A DNA stretch of 64,000 bases from Lamellibrachia satsuma (lineage: Eukaryota > Annelida > Polychaeta > Sabellida > Siboglinidae): positions 4,538,501 through 4,602,500 of the forward strand of contig BSQZ01000026.1 of the NCBI GenBank assembly GCA_033239005.1, in the 5' to 3' direction. The notes beneath the pieces were generated by a model. It was not told the DNA's origin and made no database searches. It saw nothing but the letters and a program-made list of their open reading frames with translations. This document shows, piece by piece, positions 1 to 34,042 of the stretch. Numbering within the stretch: the first letter of the stretch is position 1; every line of letters starts with the position of its first letter. The translations under genes and the position numbers were made by a program.

Positions 1-117
1 AATTGTTCACCTACGTCAAGTCAACAGGTCAGGGTGAAGTGTGACACCCTTTAATCAGTCCTATGGATTGGATTCTGTACCATACAAGAACTTACCTTTA
101 TATGTATAAAATTTCAG

Positions 118-335
118 GGGAGCGCCCACACAAATGTTCCTCATGTGGGAAGACATTCACGACAAAGGACACGTTGAACAAACATCTGACAGTGCACTCG
201 ACTGAACGTCAGTACAAGTGTGGGGAGTGTGGCAAACTCTTCAAGCGCATCTCCCACGTCAGGGAACATCTCAAGGTGCACAGCAATGACCGGCCGTACG
301 CTTGCAACATGTGCAACAAAACATTCAAAACAGTC
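118..335 (+). CDS. E4F1: E4F1 exon (fingers 1-3a)
   Basis: The acceptor AG is at 116-117 and the donor is GTC|GTACGT. It encodes GERPHKC, two complete C2H2 fingers and the first half of a third. The donor after Val is chosen because only then does finger 3 keep the C-x2-C-x12-H-x3-H spacing with the next exon. Confidence 0.85.
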
Positions 336-2814
336 GTACGTAGGCTTTGTTTTCATAATAGTAAAGTTAGCATAATTGTCCAATACAGAATTTGTTTTTG
401 CTAAATAAAGTATGTGGCAGCACATTAAATGATCATCGAAGTTTGGACGCTATTGGTGTAAAACTAGGCAATTTCTTTCAGTTCTCATTGACAGAAAGTA
501 TGCTTTTGTGCAGCAGTTGTACAATGGCTGAATGCTTCATGAATGAACAGGTTTGCCCAGAAATAAATTGTAAATATTAGTAGTATGGACTGGATACAGG
601 GTTGTTTAAAAATAGTGGTTGCACAGCACTTCAGGAGATTTTAACATGTTTAAACAAATTTGTCACCCTTGGTTAGGCAGCTCTCTTCTCATGGGCATAT
701 TCCCATACCTGCTTACATGTTTACTTCTTTTAAGTGTAAGGTTTCCCCTATTTCCGAGGCTTGCTGATGAAAACCACTGTTGTAACTTTTCCCCATTTCA
801 TCTTCCAGAACGCCTGCAAGGTTCACATGCGCACACACACAGATGCCTTGCCCTACGAGTGTACGTTTTGTCCAAAGGTGTTCCGCGAGCGAGGTTCACT
901 CGAACGACACTTGCGCACACACACAGGAGAGAAGCCGTACCAATGTACATATTGTGGACGGAGTTTTGCAGAACATGGCACTCTCAGTCGACATCTCAAG
1001 GCTAAGGGTAGGGCTTGCTATTGGATGTCAGTAATTTCTTCTCTACATACGATCGCATCATTATCATTTATTTGATTTCCAACACTATTGTTATATTTTT
1101 TACATGAAATACAATACTGCGAAGCTGGAGGAAGCTGAAGGAATAGAAGTTATCATATTATTGCCCCCATTAAACATTATAGTAAGAGTATTTTTACGTG
1201 TCCTGCTAGTAACACTATAAGTACGTAACGCAATTAACGTTATTAATAATATATGCTGTATGTAAAATAATCTAAAATATTTTATGAGTGCCTATTTGTA
1301 GGATACATAAATCGATGACAAGCCAGTATATATATATAGTAGCTTATTAAAAGATCTGAATATGATAATCACCTGTTCTTTCAGTACAAACTCTTGCAAG
1401 GAAATGACTCTTCGCTTCTTTCAACTTGGCACATCAATGGAAAGATTACTGATTTTTAAAGGTGTTGTTTTTTTAAAAGCTTTTGTGTTGGTGATAAATT
1501 TATGTTAAACCAGACACACACATTCTATAATACAGCATAGCTTCGTTGATTTCTAGCAATCATATTCTATTCGGTGCACATGTTTGCTTGATTTTGTGTT
1601 CCTCAGCTCCCTGTTCGGCAGCTGTTCAACTGGGACGAATGACACCAGAGAGTGAAACTCAGTTAGCCGCCATGGACGAAGACGTCCAGCCACAGCAGAA
1701 ACACACAATTCTCACCGAATTCTCATCTGTTGTCACGGATACCCAGCAGTATATTATACATACAGACCACATGGGGAATGTTGTTCAGGTAGGTTGTTTT
1801 TATATTGAATACCAAATGAGGGACTCTGAAGTTATGTCAACACAAATGTTTTTATTTTCTTTAGTGACTGCATATATTGGCTAAGGGGTTGTCATGCCAT
1901 ATGCAAATACGGTTTCGGAATTTGATATTTGACATTGCAATTATCTCTCAATAAACTTTTTGGCGTTCTTTCCGAATCTTTCAACTGATTTTCTCAGTCT
2001 TTGTCATGTGAGAAGATTGTAGCGACATAGTCCGCCAACAAAGACTGAGTGAGTCTGTTGAAATATTCGGAAAGAATACCAAGTTTCTTGACAGGTAATT
2101 ATTATTATGTCAAATATGGTTTATAGACTAGAGTGCAAATATTATTGCTAGTGTAGAAAAAGACACGTCAGTGGGAGATAGAAGAAGAATGTATTTTTAA
2201 ATAACAACTGTAATGATACCCATTTTTGAAACTGGTATTAATTATAATTTTGAAATAGAATGTATTTAATGTTTTTTCAGGCTCCTGAAGAATTTGTGAT
2301 GGTTGACAGCAATGGTGACTCGATTCAGAATGTCGAGGTGGTGACAGTTGGTAATGGTGTCAGCGACGTAGTGACGCAGGACAGCACCGGAGAATACGTC
2401 ATTGTCAACAACGCTAACATTTCTCTGTTCGATCCGAATACTGGCCAGCCAATTAACATGGACAATGTGACACTTGTGGCACCATCTGGTGTTGCAGTCA
2501 ATGAGGAAGCAACACAGGCTGTTGCTATGATACCGACTGACGGTGACAACGTGGAACCGGTTGAAACGGTATTGATGGCAGTACCGAATGAACATGACGA
2601 GGTCATTTCCATGGCGATGCAGGATGGCAGTGGAGATATACAGGTCGTTGCCATGGTGCCAGAAAGTGAACATATTGAAGCGGTCAACATTGAAGCAGTC
2701 AACATGGTATCAGAAAACAGTGTCGACGGATTTGTTACGGTTAACGGGGAAGATGACATTGACAGTACTCCGAAACAGGAAGGACAAATTGAGCATGAAC
2801 AGATGCAGGAATGA
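118..2814 (+). CDS. E4F1: E4F1-type zinc-finger transcription factor, C-terminal part (5' end outside window)
   Basis: Nuclear DNA-binding regulator; in vertebrates E4F1 also acts as an atypical ubiquitin ligase linked to p53 (family knowledge). Four exons join in phase: 118-335, 809-1007, 1607-1788, 2281-2814. Seen: three C2H2 fingers (CSSC, CGEC, CNMC; the third spans the first intron), a fourth (CTFC) and a last finger (CTYC) that ends HLKAK and finds its fourth ligand, a Cys, only after the next junction, i.e. C2HC as I recall for the last E4F1 finger. Then comes EFSSVVTDTQQYII, a block I recall from the C-terminal half of vertebrate E4F1, and 177 acidic, Val/Asn-rich residues up to TGA 2812-2814. 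The gene enters the window in mid-array. It converges on UBE2I across a LINE. Another poly-zinc-finger gene is possible, but the C2HC finger plus EFSSVV block make E4F1 the best call. No canonical AATAAA was seen close behind the stop. Confidence 0.88.
336..1606 (+). other. E4F1 introns 336-808 and 1008-1606
   Basis: AT-rich intron sequence apart from the exon at 809-1007. I see no repeat, ORF or RNA gene in it. Confidence 0.6.
809..1007 (+). CDS. E4F1: E4F1 exon (fingers 3b-5)
   Basis: It starts after TCTTCCAG in phase 0 (NACKVHMRTH) and ends AAGG|GTAGGG in phase 1. It holds finger 4, a TGEKPY linker and most of finger 5. Confidence 0.87.
1607..1788 (+). CDS. E4F1: E4F1 exon (C2HC completion and EFSSVV block)
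   Basis: It starts after CCTCAG and ends TTCAG|GTAGGT. Its first residues APC supply the Cys ligand of the last finger. It carries the conserved TEFSSVVTDTQQYII block. Confidence 0.87.
1925..2117. mobile_element. Foldback element (MITE-like) in the last E4F1 intron
   Basis: The two halves are imperfect inverted copies: ATATTTGACAT...TCTTTCCGAATCTTTCAAC on the left and GTTGAAATATTCGGAAAGA...GTCAAATAT on the right. About 190 bp would fold into one long hairpin. No coding capacity; family unknown. Confidence 0.55.
2281..2814 (+). CDS. E4F1: E4F1 terminal exon, acidic tail
   Basis: It starts after GTTTTTTCAG in phase 0 and encodes 177 residues rich in Asp, Glu, Val, Asn and Gln before TGA. Short self-similar runs (HIEAVNIEAVNMV) are visible. 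The tail resembles an acidic transactivation-type region by composition only. Confidence 0.85.
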   Translation, partial: APEEFVMVDSNGDSIQNVEVVTVGNGVSDVVTQDSTGEYVIVNNANISLFDPNTGQPINMDNVTLVAPSGVAVNEEATQAVAMIPTDGDNVEPVETVLMAVPNEHDEVISMAMQDGSGDIQVVAMVPESEHIEAVNIEAVNMVSENSVDGFVTVNGEDDIDSTPKQEGQIEHEQMQE

Positions 2815-3928
2815 TGGGATATTTGATCGTTTTTGTATATATCACTCTTGTTGGTGTTTTTGTTATTTGACTGTTAAATTGACTGAATAAGCAAATGACT
2901 ATGGCTTGTTTTTATTTGAATGTCAAGTCATCAAGCAGCTTGATTTTTCTGGCATTGTGATTCCAATGTCTGCCTGAATACACAACCGGTATGATCCTTT
3001 TATTCTGCATTAATACACAGTGGTAAATACAAATGAAGAGATGTTGATATACCATATGCAAATGGCCAATTAAATTAATTATGCCATAATAATAGAAGCA
3101 GCAACTGCATTCATAATTAATTGGGATGAGTTTTCTTATAATATTATAATATTGCCCTGCATGGGCTTATAATTTGAGCCCAATCCTGGCCCACAATTAG
3201 CAGTTAGACTCCAGGCCTGCAAAAAATTTTCCAGCCTGGCCCAAGCCTGCAAACTAGAATTTAGGCTCACTCCCGGCCGAGACCGTTAATGTTTCGCCCA
3301 GGCCAGTCCCATACCCACGAGCCAAAGACGGGTAAGCCCACGGCTTTTAGAAAAGATAAACGTATCTTGTAATAAAAACAAAACACAAATAAACTGTATT
3401 GCATACATATTGCTTTATTAAATAACATAAAAAAAAAAATATGTGAACATCGTATAATGTCTGCTGTCTACTGTCTATAGTGTGCAAGATGAGTTCTAGA
3501 AATCCAGCAGTACTGGGGAAATTGTAGACACTAGTTAACAAAATTGATAAATACCAACTGGGGTGGGCAGTGGGCAGGTCATTCAGGCAGGCAAGATTTG
3601 GAGGGAAGACCTAGACAATAGAATGGCCACTGGTAGGGTCAAAGGGTGATAAGTTGATGGTTAATCATGGCTTGATTTCCTCTGCAAATATGTCTAAAGT
3701 AAACATTTGGGGCTGGCTGGTTCCAGCCAATGTGAACTTAAGTGACCTGGTATGGGGCCATTAGATCTATGCAAAAGGCTACATTCATGCCAAAAATATG
3801 CACCTGTATTCTGTATGTACTATGCAGTAGTAATATGTAATGTGTATACTGTGTATGCAATACTATGCATTGCTATTATATAAAATTGTAGACACTTTTA
3901 AAACAAATATATAAATTTAATTTCTAAC
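2815..3928. other. E4F1 3' flank and GCCCGGCC-type degenerate repeat
   Basis: The first part is presumably the E4F1 3'UTR and flank. At 3140-3345 lies a decayed block of short tandem words (CCTGGCCC, GGCCTGCAAA, CCCGGCC). A similar block reappears at 7195-7320, so the two flank the LINE between them. No gene seen. Confidence 0.5.
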
Positions 3929-4643
3929 ATGGCGCCATGCAAACACCATGTAAAGGCGAAACGTAATTTGGCATGCTCTAGCTGCGACAGCTGGGTAGAC
4001 TTTGCAAAGTCCGGGTGTGTAAATTCGTGGGCAGAAGTTCAGGCAGATGATTTTCATTTCATATGTAGGGGTGTAAGACAGTGAAATGTCTGCAGGAGCA
4101 GGTAAACGAGTTAAGACATGATTTTGATGATGGCAGGGCAGGGTGAGAAAGAAGAGAGCAGAGGTGGTGAGAGTGAGCAGAGCAGAGGTAGTGAAAACAA
4201 GGAGAGCAGAGGCGGTGAGAACAAGGAGAGCAGAGGTGGTGAGAACAAGGAAGGAAAGGAGCTTTGCTGACATAGTATCATGGGAAGACAAGGAAAACCC
4301 GGATATTCATGGGGGATTCTATCAATAGGAAAGTGGATAAAATTGTAAACGGAGGAGATGACATCACGGTATGCCTACCAGGGGCAAAAATAGAGGATGT
4401 GGCAGAGAAGGCAGGACAGGTCATGGGTGGTGGCACGGGAGGTGCTGTTCTTGTGCATGTGGGAACGAACAGTGCCGAGAAGGAGGGTACGTCGGCCATC
4501 GTTTGTAAGTACAGGAGGTTGGTCAAGACCCTTAAAGAGGCACGAATTGGACAGATTGTATTGTCAGGTATATTACCAGTAATGGGAGGCAGGGGTGAGG
4601 AATATAGGAACTGTAGGAGGATGGCGATCAACACACAAGTATA
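3929..4643 (+). pseudogene. LINE ORF1: PHD-like finger plus SGNH-esterase-like domain (frameshifted)
   Basis: From ATG 3929 the frame gives a Cys/His array (C-x2-H, C-x2-C-x2-W, a further C, and a C-x2-C that needs a one-base shift near 4070), as in PHD-type fingers of some LINE ORF1 proteins. Next comes a basic, repetitive linker with four copies of RAEVV-x3 and then SFADIVSW. The block from 4309 holds GDS and VHVGTN, the nucleophile and third-block motifs of SGNH esterases, and a 111-residue open frame to 4644. The same block recurs at 62506-62799. Confidence 0.7.
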
Positions 4644-4903
4644 GAAGGTATGTATGGAGGAGGGAGTAGGCTTCGAAGACATGTGGTTAAACTTTGTGGG
4701 AAGAGATTACTTTTTCATGAGAGATGGACTTCATTTGACAGGGAAGGGTGCTGCAGTTCTTGGGTGTGAGTTTGTCATGGTTGTCGACGATGGCACAGGT
4801 ACCATAAATTATTTAAATTAGATGCACAGGGGGAACTGACAGAGAAAACTCAAAGGAGTACTACTACAAATACACATCCAAAGAAATGTTCACCAGTAAT
4901 TTC

Positions 4904-6864
4904 AGACAATGAACTTAAATGCCAGGAGCATAGTAAATAAAAAAGTGAGTTAGACATTATGGTAGAAGATATTGACCCTCACGTAGCAGGTATCACAGAA
5001 CCATGGGCAAATAAAGATATAGTAGATGCTGAGTTAGCACTGACAGACTATCTAATGTTTAGGAAGGATAGACAAGAAAGAAGGGGAGGTGGAGTAATTG
5101 TATATATTAAAGAATCTATCCAAGCATATGAAATAACACTGAAAAGTGAAGCAGATTGTGAGGAAGCAATTTGGTGTAACATAGTTACCAAGAACTCAAC
5201 ATTAACAATAGGAGTAGTTTATCGTAGTCCTAACATAGGACAAGAGGAAGATGTAAAATTACAAAATGCAATAAGGGAGGTGATGATGTGTTATAATGGG
5301 TGATTTTAATGGAAATCATTAGAGTGCTGGGGTGATGACCATCAGTTTCTACTTCTAACACAGTATTGTTTCCTTACTCAACATGTCTTGGAACCAACCA
5401 GAGGTGGGAATGTGTTAGATTAAATTTTTTCAATGTTAATGTACACGAACCTTTGGTTTCAAGTCATCGTAACCAGATCCATTTAAATATAAAAGTAAAA
5501 ACAGGGACTACATATAAAAAACAATGGAGGAGGAATTTCAACAAAGGCAAATATAAAGAGATGAGAACATATCTAGCAAGTGTAGATTGGAATAACTTGC
5601 TGAAGAACAAGATGGCAACAGAATGCTGGACTTGTTTAAAATATGACATTGAGGGCATTATTGAGAAATTTGTTCCATTAAGAAAACAAGGGAAAAGGTC
5701 CAGGAAGAAACACCTGTCTAAAGAGGCTATTAGAAAAATTGCTCACAAACAGATGCTGTGGGGGTATATAAACACACTGGAAGAAGACTACACAAACTAC
5801 AAAGAGACACTTAAGCTAGCTACAACTGAAATTAGAAAATCCAAAAGAACCATTGAAAAAAAATTGGCAGGTAATATAAAAATAAAAAAATATATGGTAA
5901 ACAGAAAGTTTGAGATAAGGTCGGACCACTGGAAAACAACAGTGGAAACATAATTTCAGATGAGTTTCAAACGCAGAGGTCTTAAATAAGTATTTCAGCT
6001 CAGTTTTTACCATAGAAGATATCAACTCACTCTCAGTTCCAGTTACTAAATTTGAAGGTGATAAATCACAACATTTAGGGCAGTTATTTGTAACTCCTGA
6101 AATGATAGCAAAGAAAATTAAGAAGATGAAAGATAATAAATCACCTGGAGTTGATGAGCTACCACCAAAACTGCTTAAGGAAATTGTTGAACAAATTAGT
6201 ACACCACTTGCAAATGTGTTTAACTTGTCACTAGAAGTTATAGTTCTTTCAGAATGGAAAGAAGCAAACATTACGCTGCTATGTAAGAAGGGATCGAGGA
6301 ACAAACCAGACAATTACAGACCAGTGTGTTTAACATCAGTTGTATATAAATTACTCAAAACATTAATTAGAGACCACATGGTGGAATTCCTTGTAAAACA
6401 AATTAATAAATACATTTCAACATGGGTTCCTAAAAGCAAGGTCATGTCTAACCAATCTCTTGTTTTTTGGAAGAAATTACAAAGTGAGTAGATGACAGGT
6501 CACCAGTGGATGTTGTCTACTTAGATTTTCAGAAAGCTTTCGATAAAGTGCCACATCTAAGACTGTTACTTAAACTAAAAGGTAATGGACGTTTTAATCA
6601 TCTGGATAGAGAAGTTGCTTACACACAGAAGACAGAGAGTAATAGTAGATTTAATAGGAGAGATTTCAAACTGGAAATCTGTTTTGAGTGGGGTATCACA
6701 GTGATCAGTATTAGGCCCCATACTGTTTTTAATATATATATATGATTTGGAAGATGACATATCTAGCAAAGTACTGAAATTTGCAGATGACACAAAAGTA
6801 TTCAGAAAGGTTACTAATTATAGAAATAAACAAAGTTTACAGGATGATCTAGATAAATTAGGAT
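4904..6864 (+). pseudogene. LINE ORF2: endonuclease and reverse transcriptase, broken
   Basis: EEP-type endonuclease motifs are followed by a linker and RT motifs, but stops and shifts divide the frame at least at about 5303, 5953, 6491 and 6745. The YADD-type motif is read as FADDTK at about 6780. Not functional as it stands. Confidence 0.8.
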
Positions 6865-7166
6865 GTTGATAGGAATTTGTTCCTTGAACCTAAAGAAGGC
6901 AGTAAAACCTGCAAAGCAGCATTAGTTAAGGAACAGTGTAGGTTGGACATGAGAAAGTACTCTTTCTCACAGAGGGCAATAAAATTAATGGAACAAACTG
7001 CCAAATGATTGTGTTAATGCTAGTTGTGTGAATATGTTTAAAAATAGAATTGACAGATATATGATAAGGGTGGGCTATACATAGATGATAAAATTGTTGA
7101 ACTCTTGATAAGCCAATGGCTTCTTTATCCAGTTGCCATCTGGAACTTGTTGTTTGGGATGGTAAT

Positions 7167-8516
7167 CTTAAAATATCTATTAAAAGAATGAACAGAAAGC
7201 CCAGACCCGGCCCAAGCCTAACATGTTTAATATTTTTTCAGCCCAGGGCCGACCTGGAAAATGAAAGCCCAGACCTAGCCTGCGGCGGGCTTGGACCCAA
7301 AGCCCGGCCCGTGCACTAATATATAAACATTACGTTAAACATGAAATTTGAACTTACTCTTCTCATACGTTATGATGCACATAGTAATACCAGTACAAAA
7401 TTGCTGTGGACTTTCATAACCTTCCTAAAGCTTGCTTTTTCGACAAAATAGCACACAACAACAGCATACAGTAATAGAAAAATTACTTGTTTATTATTAC
7501 AAAGTTCTACATACCATAAATTATTGTACATGCAATACTTTCTTTTTTCTTTCAAATTTCTAAAACTGACAACACAGAAGACATACAACAAAGAATGTAG
7601 ACGTTGCAGCAAATCAATAATTGAAGATCAAGCATCCATGAAAAGATCCTTGGAAATCAATAAGTCACAAGCGCTATATTTCTCCATCAAGCACCCCAAT
7701 GAGTGCCTTATTGTCTATACAAACAGTTCAGAAAGTGTTGGGCTTTATAAACATACGAGTACTTATTTGGCCCTTATGAAGTGTTTGTAGATGGATACAA
7801 GTAATACACGATACGCATCTGGTATAGCTGCGAGAACAACGTACTGGAGGACTGGCTAATCAGCGCTCGATCTGGCCGTGGTGTGTAAACACGATCAGTT
7901 TTACGTTACGCATCTTATCATCAAACAAAATTTACCATCCCCAACATTGTTAAACTATTGTCAATCACTGGCCACTGAAGTGAACAATCTAATCAAGACA
8001 GCATAAAGATGTCTGCAGACGTTCATGAGGATATACATAAGTAGGTTACACATGGGCTGAAACGTTTCATTTTATTCATGTGACATCTCAGAATCGACCT
8101 TATCAATGATAATTACCCCCCCCAACTATGCAGTTTCAACTATGCTCATGAGTTTGACGTACCAAAAAGCACAGCTTTTGATGTAATACAGAACCATCTC
8201 TGTATTGATACCTGACTTCTCCAACCAATAAGGATGAACGTTAATCGACATTAAACAAAGCCAGATTTGAAATCACCCAGCTGAATATCATTTCCTAACA
8301 GTTTGACAAAATAAAGAATTTCTTTAACTGTTCAAACGTAATTTATCAATCACAAATCGTAAAGAACCAGTAAAATATAACAGTTATTCGCAAGAACGGT
8401 TTGCAAAATGACGATGAATTCTCGTGACCTCGAGTATGGGATGACCAAATTGACAAGATAATCATCGGCCAGCAGTTTTCGACGTGTTACGAGGGTTTCT
8501 TGGGTTCTGTATGTCC
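7167..8516. other. GCCC-rich repeat and UBE2I 3' flank
   Basis: 7195-7320 repeats the GCCCGGCC-type words seen at 3140-3345. 7320-8516 is AT-rich and is probably the UBE2I 3'UTR and flank. TTTATT at 8071-8076 would be an AATAAA signal on the - strand, 441 bases behind the UBE2I stop. No other feature seen. Confidence 0.45.
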
Positions 8517-12581
<4,065 letters not shown>

Positions 12582-12607
12582 CCCGAATAAACTAAATAAA
12601 CAGGAAC

Positions 12608-14574
12608 CTACAAAATAAAAACTATTTATTACACCGTGTTTAAAGTCTATAACAAAATATTCTAGCGTATGTACACATGCAAAATTGTTTTAAACAATTT
12701 ACCAAGAAATAACAAACATTTTGGTAATAAAGCCAAGTCGACCAATGGTCAGCATTCTGTGAGCCCATTATGAATGCGTGGGTACAATTGTCCGTCTTCA
12801 AGAAATAACACTGCCCTGCCACAGCACTAGGCTAACAGGCCTTTAGCAAGAAATTTTTTCAATCTTCAACTTTCTAAAAAGCGTGTGAATGACTTCGGAA
12901 GCCGTTCGCACACATTACAGCCATTAATGGCCCATTTGTTTTTTTACTGGTAAGCCAATGCTGCTTGAGCCAACGACAGCCATTATTGTCTGAATTAGGT
13001 TTTTTCAATGACAGGCCAAATCCAGTTGAGTCATCATTGGTCCAATGAAGCTAAGCCAAACTGTAATCATCCAGATCCAGTATGCCGATTATGTGTCAGA
13101 GCGCGAATCCAACACAATTTAGAAGTCGACCATGATCACTGGTACTGCAGAGTGCCGGCGGTGGACGGCAATACAACAGCGACAGTCACCGGAACACTGC
13201 TCTTGTTCATGTTTGCGAAAAGGCATCGGTTGACATATCTAGTTACTTTGAAAAATTTACTAGACTGTTTTTTTTAAATGTTGGATCGCCAAAATATGAC
13301 GTTAGTGCCGGGTGATTATTTGTGGTGTCAACGTTCAGTTCAATATTTCTTAGCATGTTACAAGAAAAAATATCAACTGACACATTAGCCGCCTCAGGTC
13401 TGTGTAACAAATTACTAACAAAGAGATAATTTGTAATACGAAGGCCTTTGTAATAACTGCACTGTAACTGAAACATTTGGCACACATCCTACCATGGCAC
13501 TGACTTTGTGAACAGTGAGGTGACTCCTAAACAGTATGCTCCCCCATAATACAAGTAAAATTAGTTAATTTGACTTACTCAATCTCGGTGAAGTCAGGAC
13601 ATAATAAGGCGAAGGGTAAAACAGGAGAAGCACGTGTGTGATTTAGTGTCGTAGTAACAGCGTAAACATTACTAGTTACTTAAAAAAAATAGCTGTTTTC
13701 TTACCGTCACATAATTATTTACACGATGTAACATTAATTAGCTGTACCATTGTATCCAGCCGCACGTTTCCTATAGACAAACCCGATATAATGTCATAAC
13801 GTAATGCCGCAGATCATAAATTCTTAACACATATAAAATTTGCTTGGCCTTACCGATGCGCGGGAATAAACTGAACGTGATATTCTTTATCACAAAGTTA
13901 CCCGATATACCGGATAAAGTACAAGCGCTGTTTCGCTAAACGGATACTGGAATAATATATTGGGTTTATCGTCAACGGCAGTGGTGATGTAAGTTTCCAA
14001 AACAAAACTGTTCGCTTTACCTCACGGTTCCTTCCCCTATCAAAATGGCGCCAGCAATGACGTAAAAGGGTTGGTACTAAAATGTTAGGAATAAAGGTAA
14101 CGAAACAGAACAAGCATCTGTTCCAACCTTGACAGTTTCCGTTTGCCATATTCGTAACGATAGTTTGGTTCTATACCTCTCCGCCAGGTGCAAAAATAGG
14201 GCACGCATACATTAACGGTGTACCATATTTGATTGGCTGTAGGGCCGTATACGTCATCAGCTAGCTATTTATAAATTATCTTGTATTTGGGAAAGCCCAC
14301 ACGAAAGACTAATTCAAGACCCTATTTTATTGCCCTACATTTGTCTGAAATTACAAATTCTTGCATTACTTTACATTCACAACTTTGTCTTGTAGTCTTA
14401 ATAGTACACATGGTGGAAGCCACACTCGGTTTAAAATAGTACAGGAATAAATCTGCTTGTTTACTTACAACTATTTCAGCGCCTAGCGGATTGGCAGGGA
14501 AGCAACAAACAAGTAAACGGAACGACATGTTGATTCGTTTCGTAGTGGATAGTTCTTATTTTATATCAACAAAA
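12608..14574. promoter_or_regulatory. Shared upstream region of UBE2I (-) and RINT1 (+)
   Basis: The two start codons face away from each other, 2 kb apart. The region must hold the 5' non-coding exon of UBE2I: good minus-strand donors are CGCATCG|GTAAGG (exon end at 13854) and GTGAG|GTAAAG (exon end at 14021). No open frame here looks coding. Confidence 0.5.
14042..14065. promoter_or_regulatory. Candidate YY1-type and CRE-type sites
   Basis: AAAATGGCGCC (14042-14052) fits the YY1 core ATGGCG, and TGACGTAA (14058-14065) fits a CRE/ATF half-palindrome. Both lie beside the candidate UBE2I 5' exon. A further TACGTCA is at 14250. Motif match only. Confidence 0.35.
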
Positions 14575-32777
<18,203 letters not shown>

Positions 32778-33130
32778 TGTCACAGGTGATAGAACAGTTA
32801 GCATGTATCACCAGTGTCTTGCCAAAAGGCAGGTTTATAAATTAATTGTATCATACATTCTCTAAGAGATTTTGTTTCGCGGTGTTTGCTGCTGAAGATA
32901 GTTTCTTATTAAAAAAAAGTTAAATTAAACGTCTCGGTGTATTTCTACTATGCCATTTGAGAAGGGGTGAAGTGCATTATATACATGTAGGATGTTAAGT
33001 CGTTTCTTCAAATTGCAAAGCTGGTAAATGCTTTAAAATAATGAACATTTATCAGGATAGTTCGTTTTCATGTTGAAATTATTATTTTGACATATCCAAA
33101 CTTGCTTTTACCTTTGTAGAAATTGTCATT

Positions 33131-33762
33131 GTCTTATCAAGGTGACTTCATCGGTACTAATGACACTGAATGACGCCATCGTACATGTGAGGAAGTTGCC
33201 CTCATCTGTGTTGATCGCTGCCTTGGCGTTGCGTATCCATATGGCCTCTTCCACGAGTCTTCTCCTTCTTTGGGACTCCCTAGCTACCACTTTTACTCCC
33301 TCCTAGTCTATGAGATGGTTTTCGGTGGTTGTGTGGTCTGTAAGGGCGGACTTGTTGGTGGTGGACTGCGACCGCTTCTTTTCGCTCCTCATGTATTGTT
33401 CTTTTTGTGCGTTCTCTACATAATTTTTTGTGTTTGTTTAGTCTGGCCTTAAACAATCTCCCTGCCTATCCTATGTGGGCTGCGCCACAACTGTTACACA
33501 GTTTTTGGTAGACTAGTTCACCCTGTTCTTCCGGTAGTACTTTGTCCTTTGGGTGTACCAACACATGTCTCGGTGTCGTGTGGGGACGCATGGCTGTGGT
33601 CACCCCATATTTCTTCAGGACATGGTCAACCCTCTCTGAGACAACTTCTTCGTATGGGATGACAACATGGCTTCTGTAGGTCTTGTTCTTTTTTAAGTAT
33701 TCTTCCTCTTCCTTGTCCGTTTCCTTGAAAGTTATCGTGCATTTTTGACAGTAGAGGTTACT
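33131..33762 (-). mobile_element. Penelope-like element remnant: GIY-YIG endonuclease end
   Basis: Minus-strand reading gives VVIPYEEVVSERVDHVLKK, TPRHVLVHPKD, LCNSCGAAHIG, then after a stop AGRLFKARLNKHKK, ALTDHTTTENHLIDW and NTDEGNF. These are the end of the RT region and the GIY-YIG domain of Penelope-like retroelements. It is broken by a stop where GIY-YIG elements have GETGR. It lies antisense 350 bp behind the RINT1 stop. Confidence 0.8.
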
Positions 33763-34011
33763 TTGTCATGAAATTACAATTATTCATTTCACTCCAGCAT
33801 TTAAGTTTACAAATAAAATACTACATTGTAGCAATAAAGCCACTAATGTAATTGTGTAAATTGTGGTAATTGTTTATTCATGTATGTGAATGTCCATGTG
33901 AATTGTCAACCATTCAGCAATGTGTATATAAAAGTTAGAATGCAGCATTAATGTATAAAAAATGTGTTCCTTAATCAGCACACAGTGAGCTTAACATGTC
34001 TTAAAATGCAT

Positions 34012-34042
<31 letters not shown>

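Larger units (their letters stand above)
3929..7166 (+). mobile_element. CR1-like non-LTR retrotransposon, near full length, decayed
   Basis: Order of parts: ORF1 from ATG 3929 with a PHD-like Cys/His finger; a 24-bp coding repeat (4145-4245); an SGNH-esterase-like block (GDSIN at about 4313, VHVGTNS at about 4456); an endonuclease/exonuclease/phosphatase block at 4920-5310 (GITEPWANKD, RRGGGVIVYI, IGVVYRSPN); a linker 5366-5953; reverse transcriptase 6090-6860 (SPGVDELPPKLLK, NYRPVCLTSV, YLDFQKAFDKVPH, FADDTK); and a C-terminal piece near 6950 (RKYSFSQRA). Frames are broken several times. The 3' end at 7090-7166 is shared with the other copies and can form a hairpin. The clade call rests on ORF1 architecture and RT motifs recalled from CR1-type elements; a related clade is possible. 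Confidence 0.85.

Noticed and set aside
33270..33452. Small hydrophobic + strand protein
   Set aside because: Antisense of the Penelope-like GIY-YIG region.
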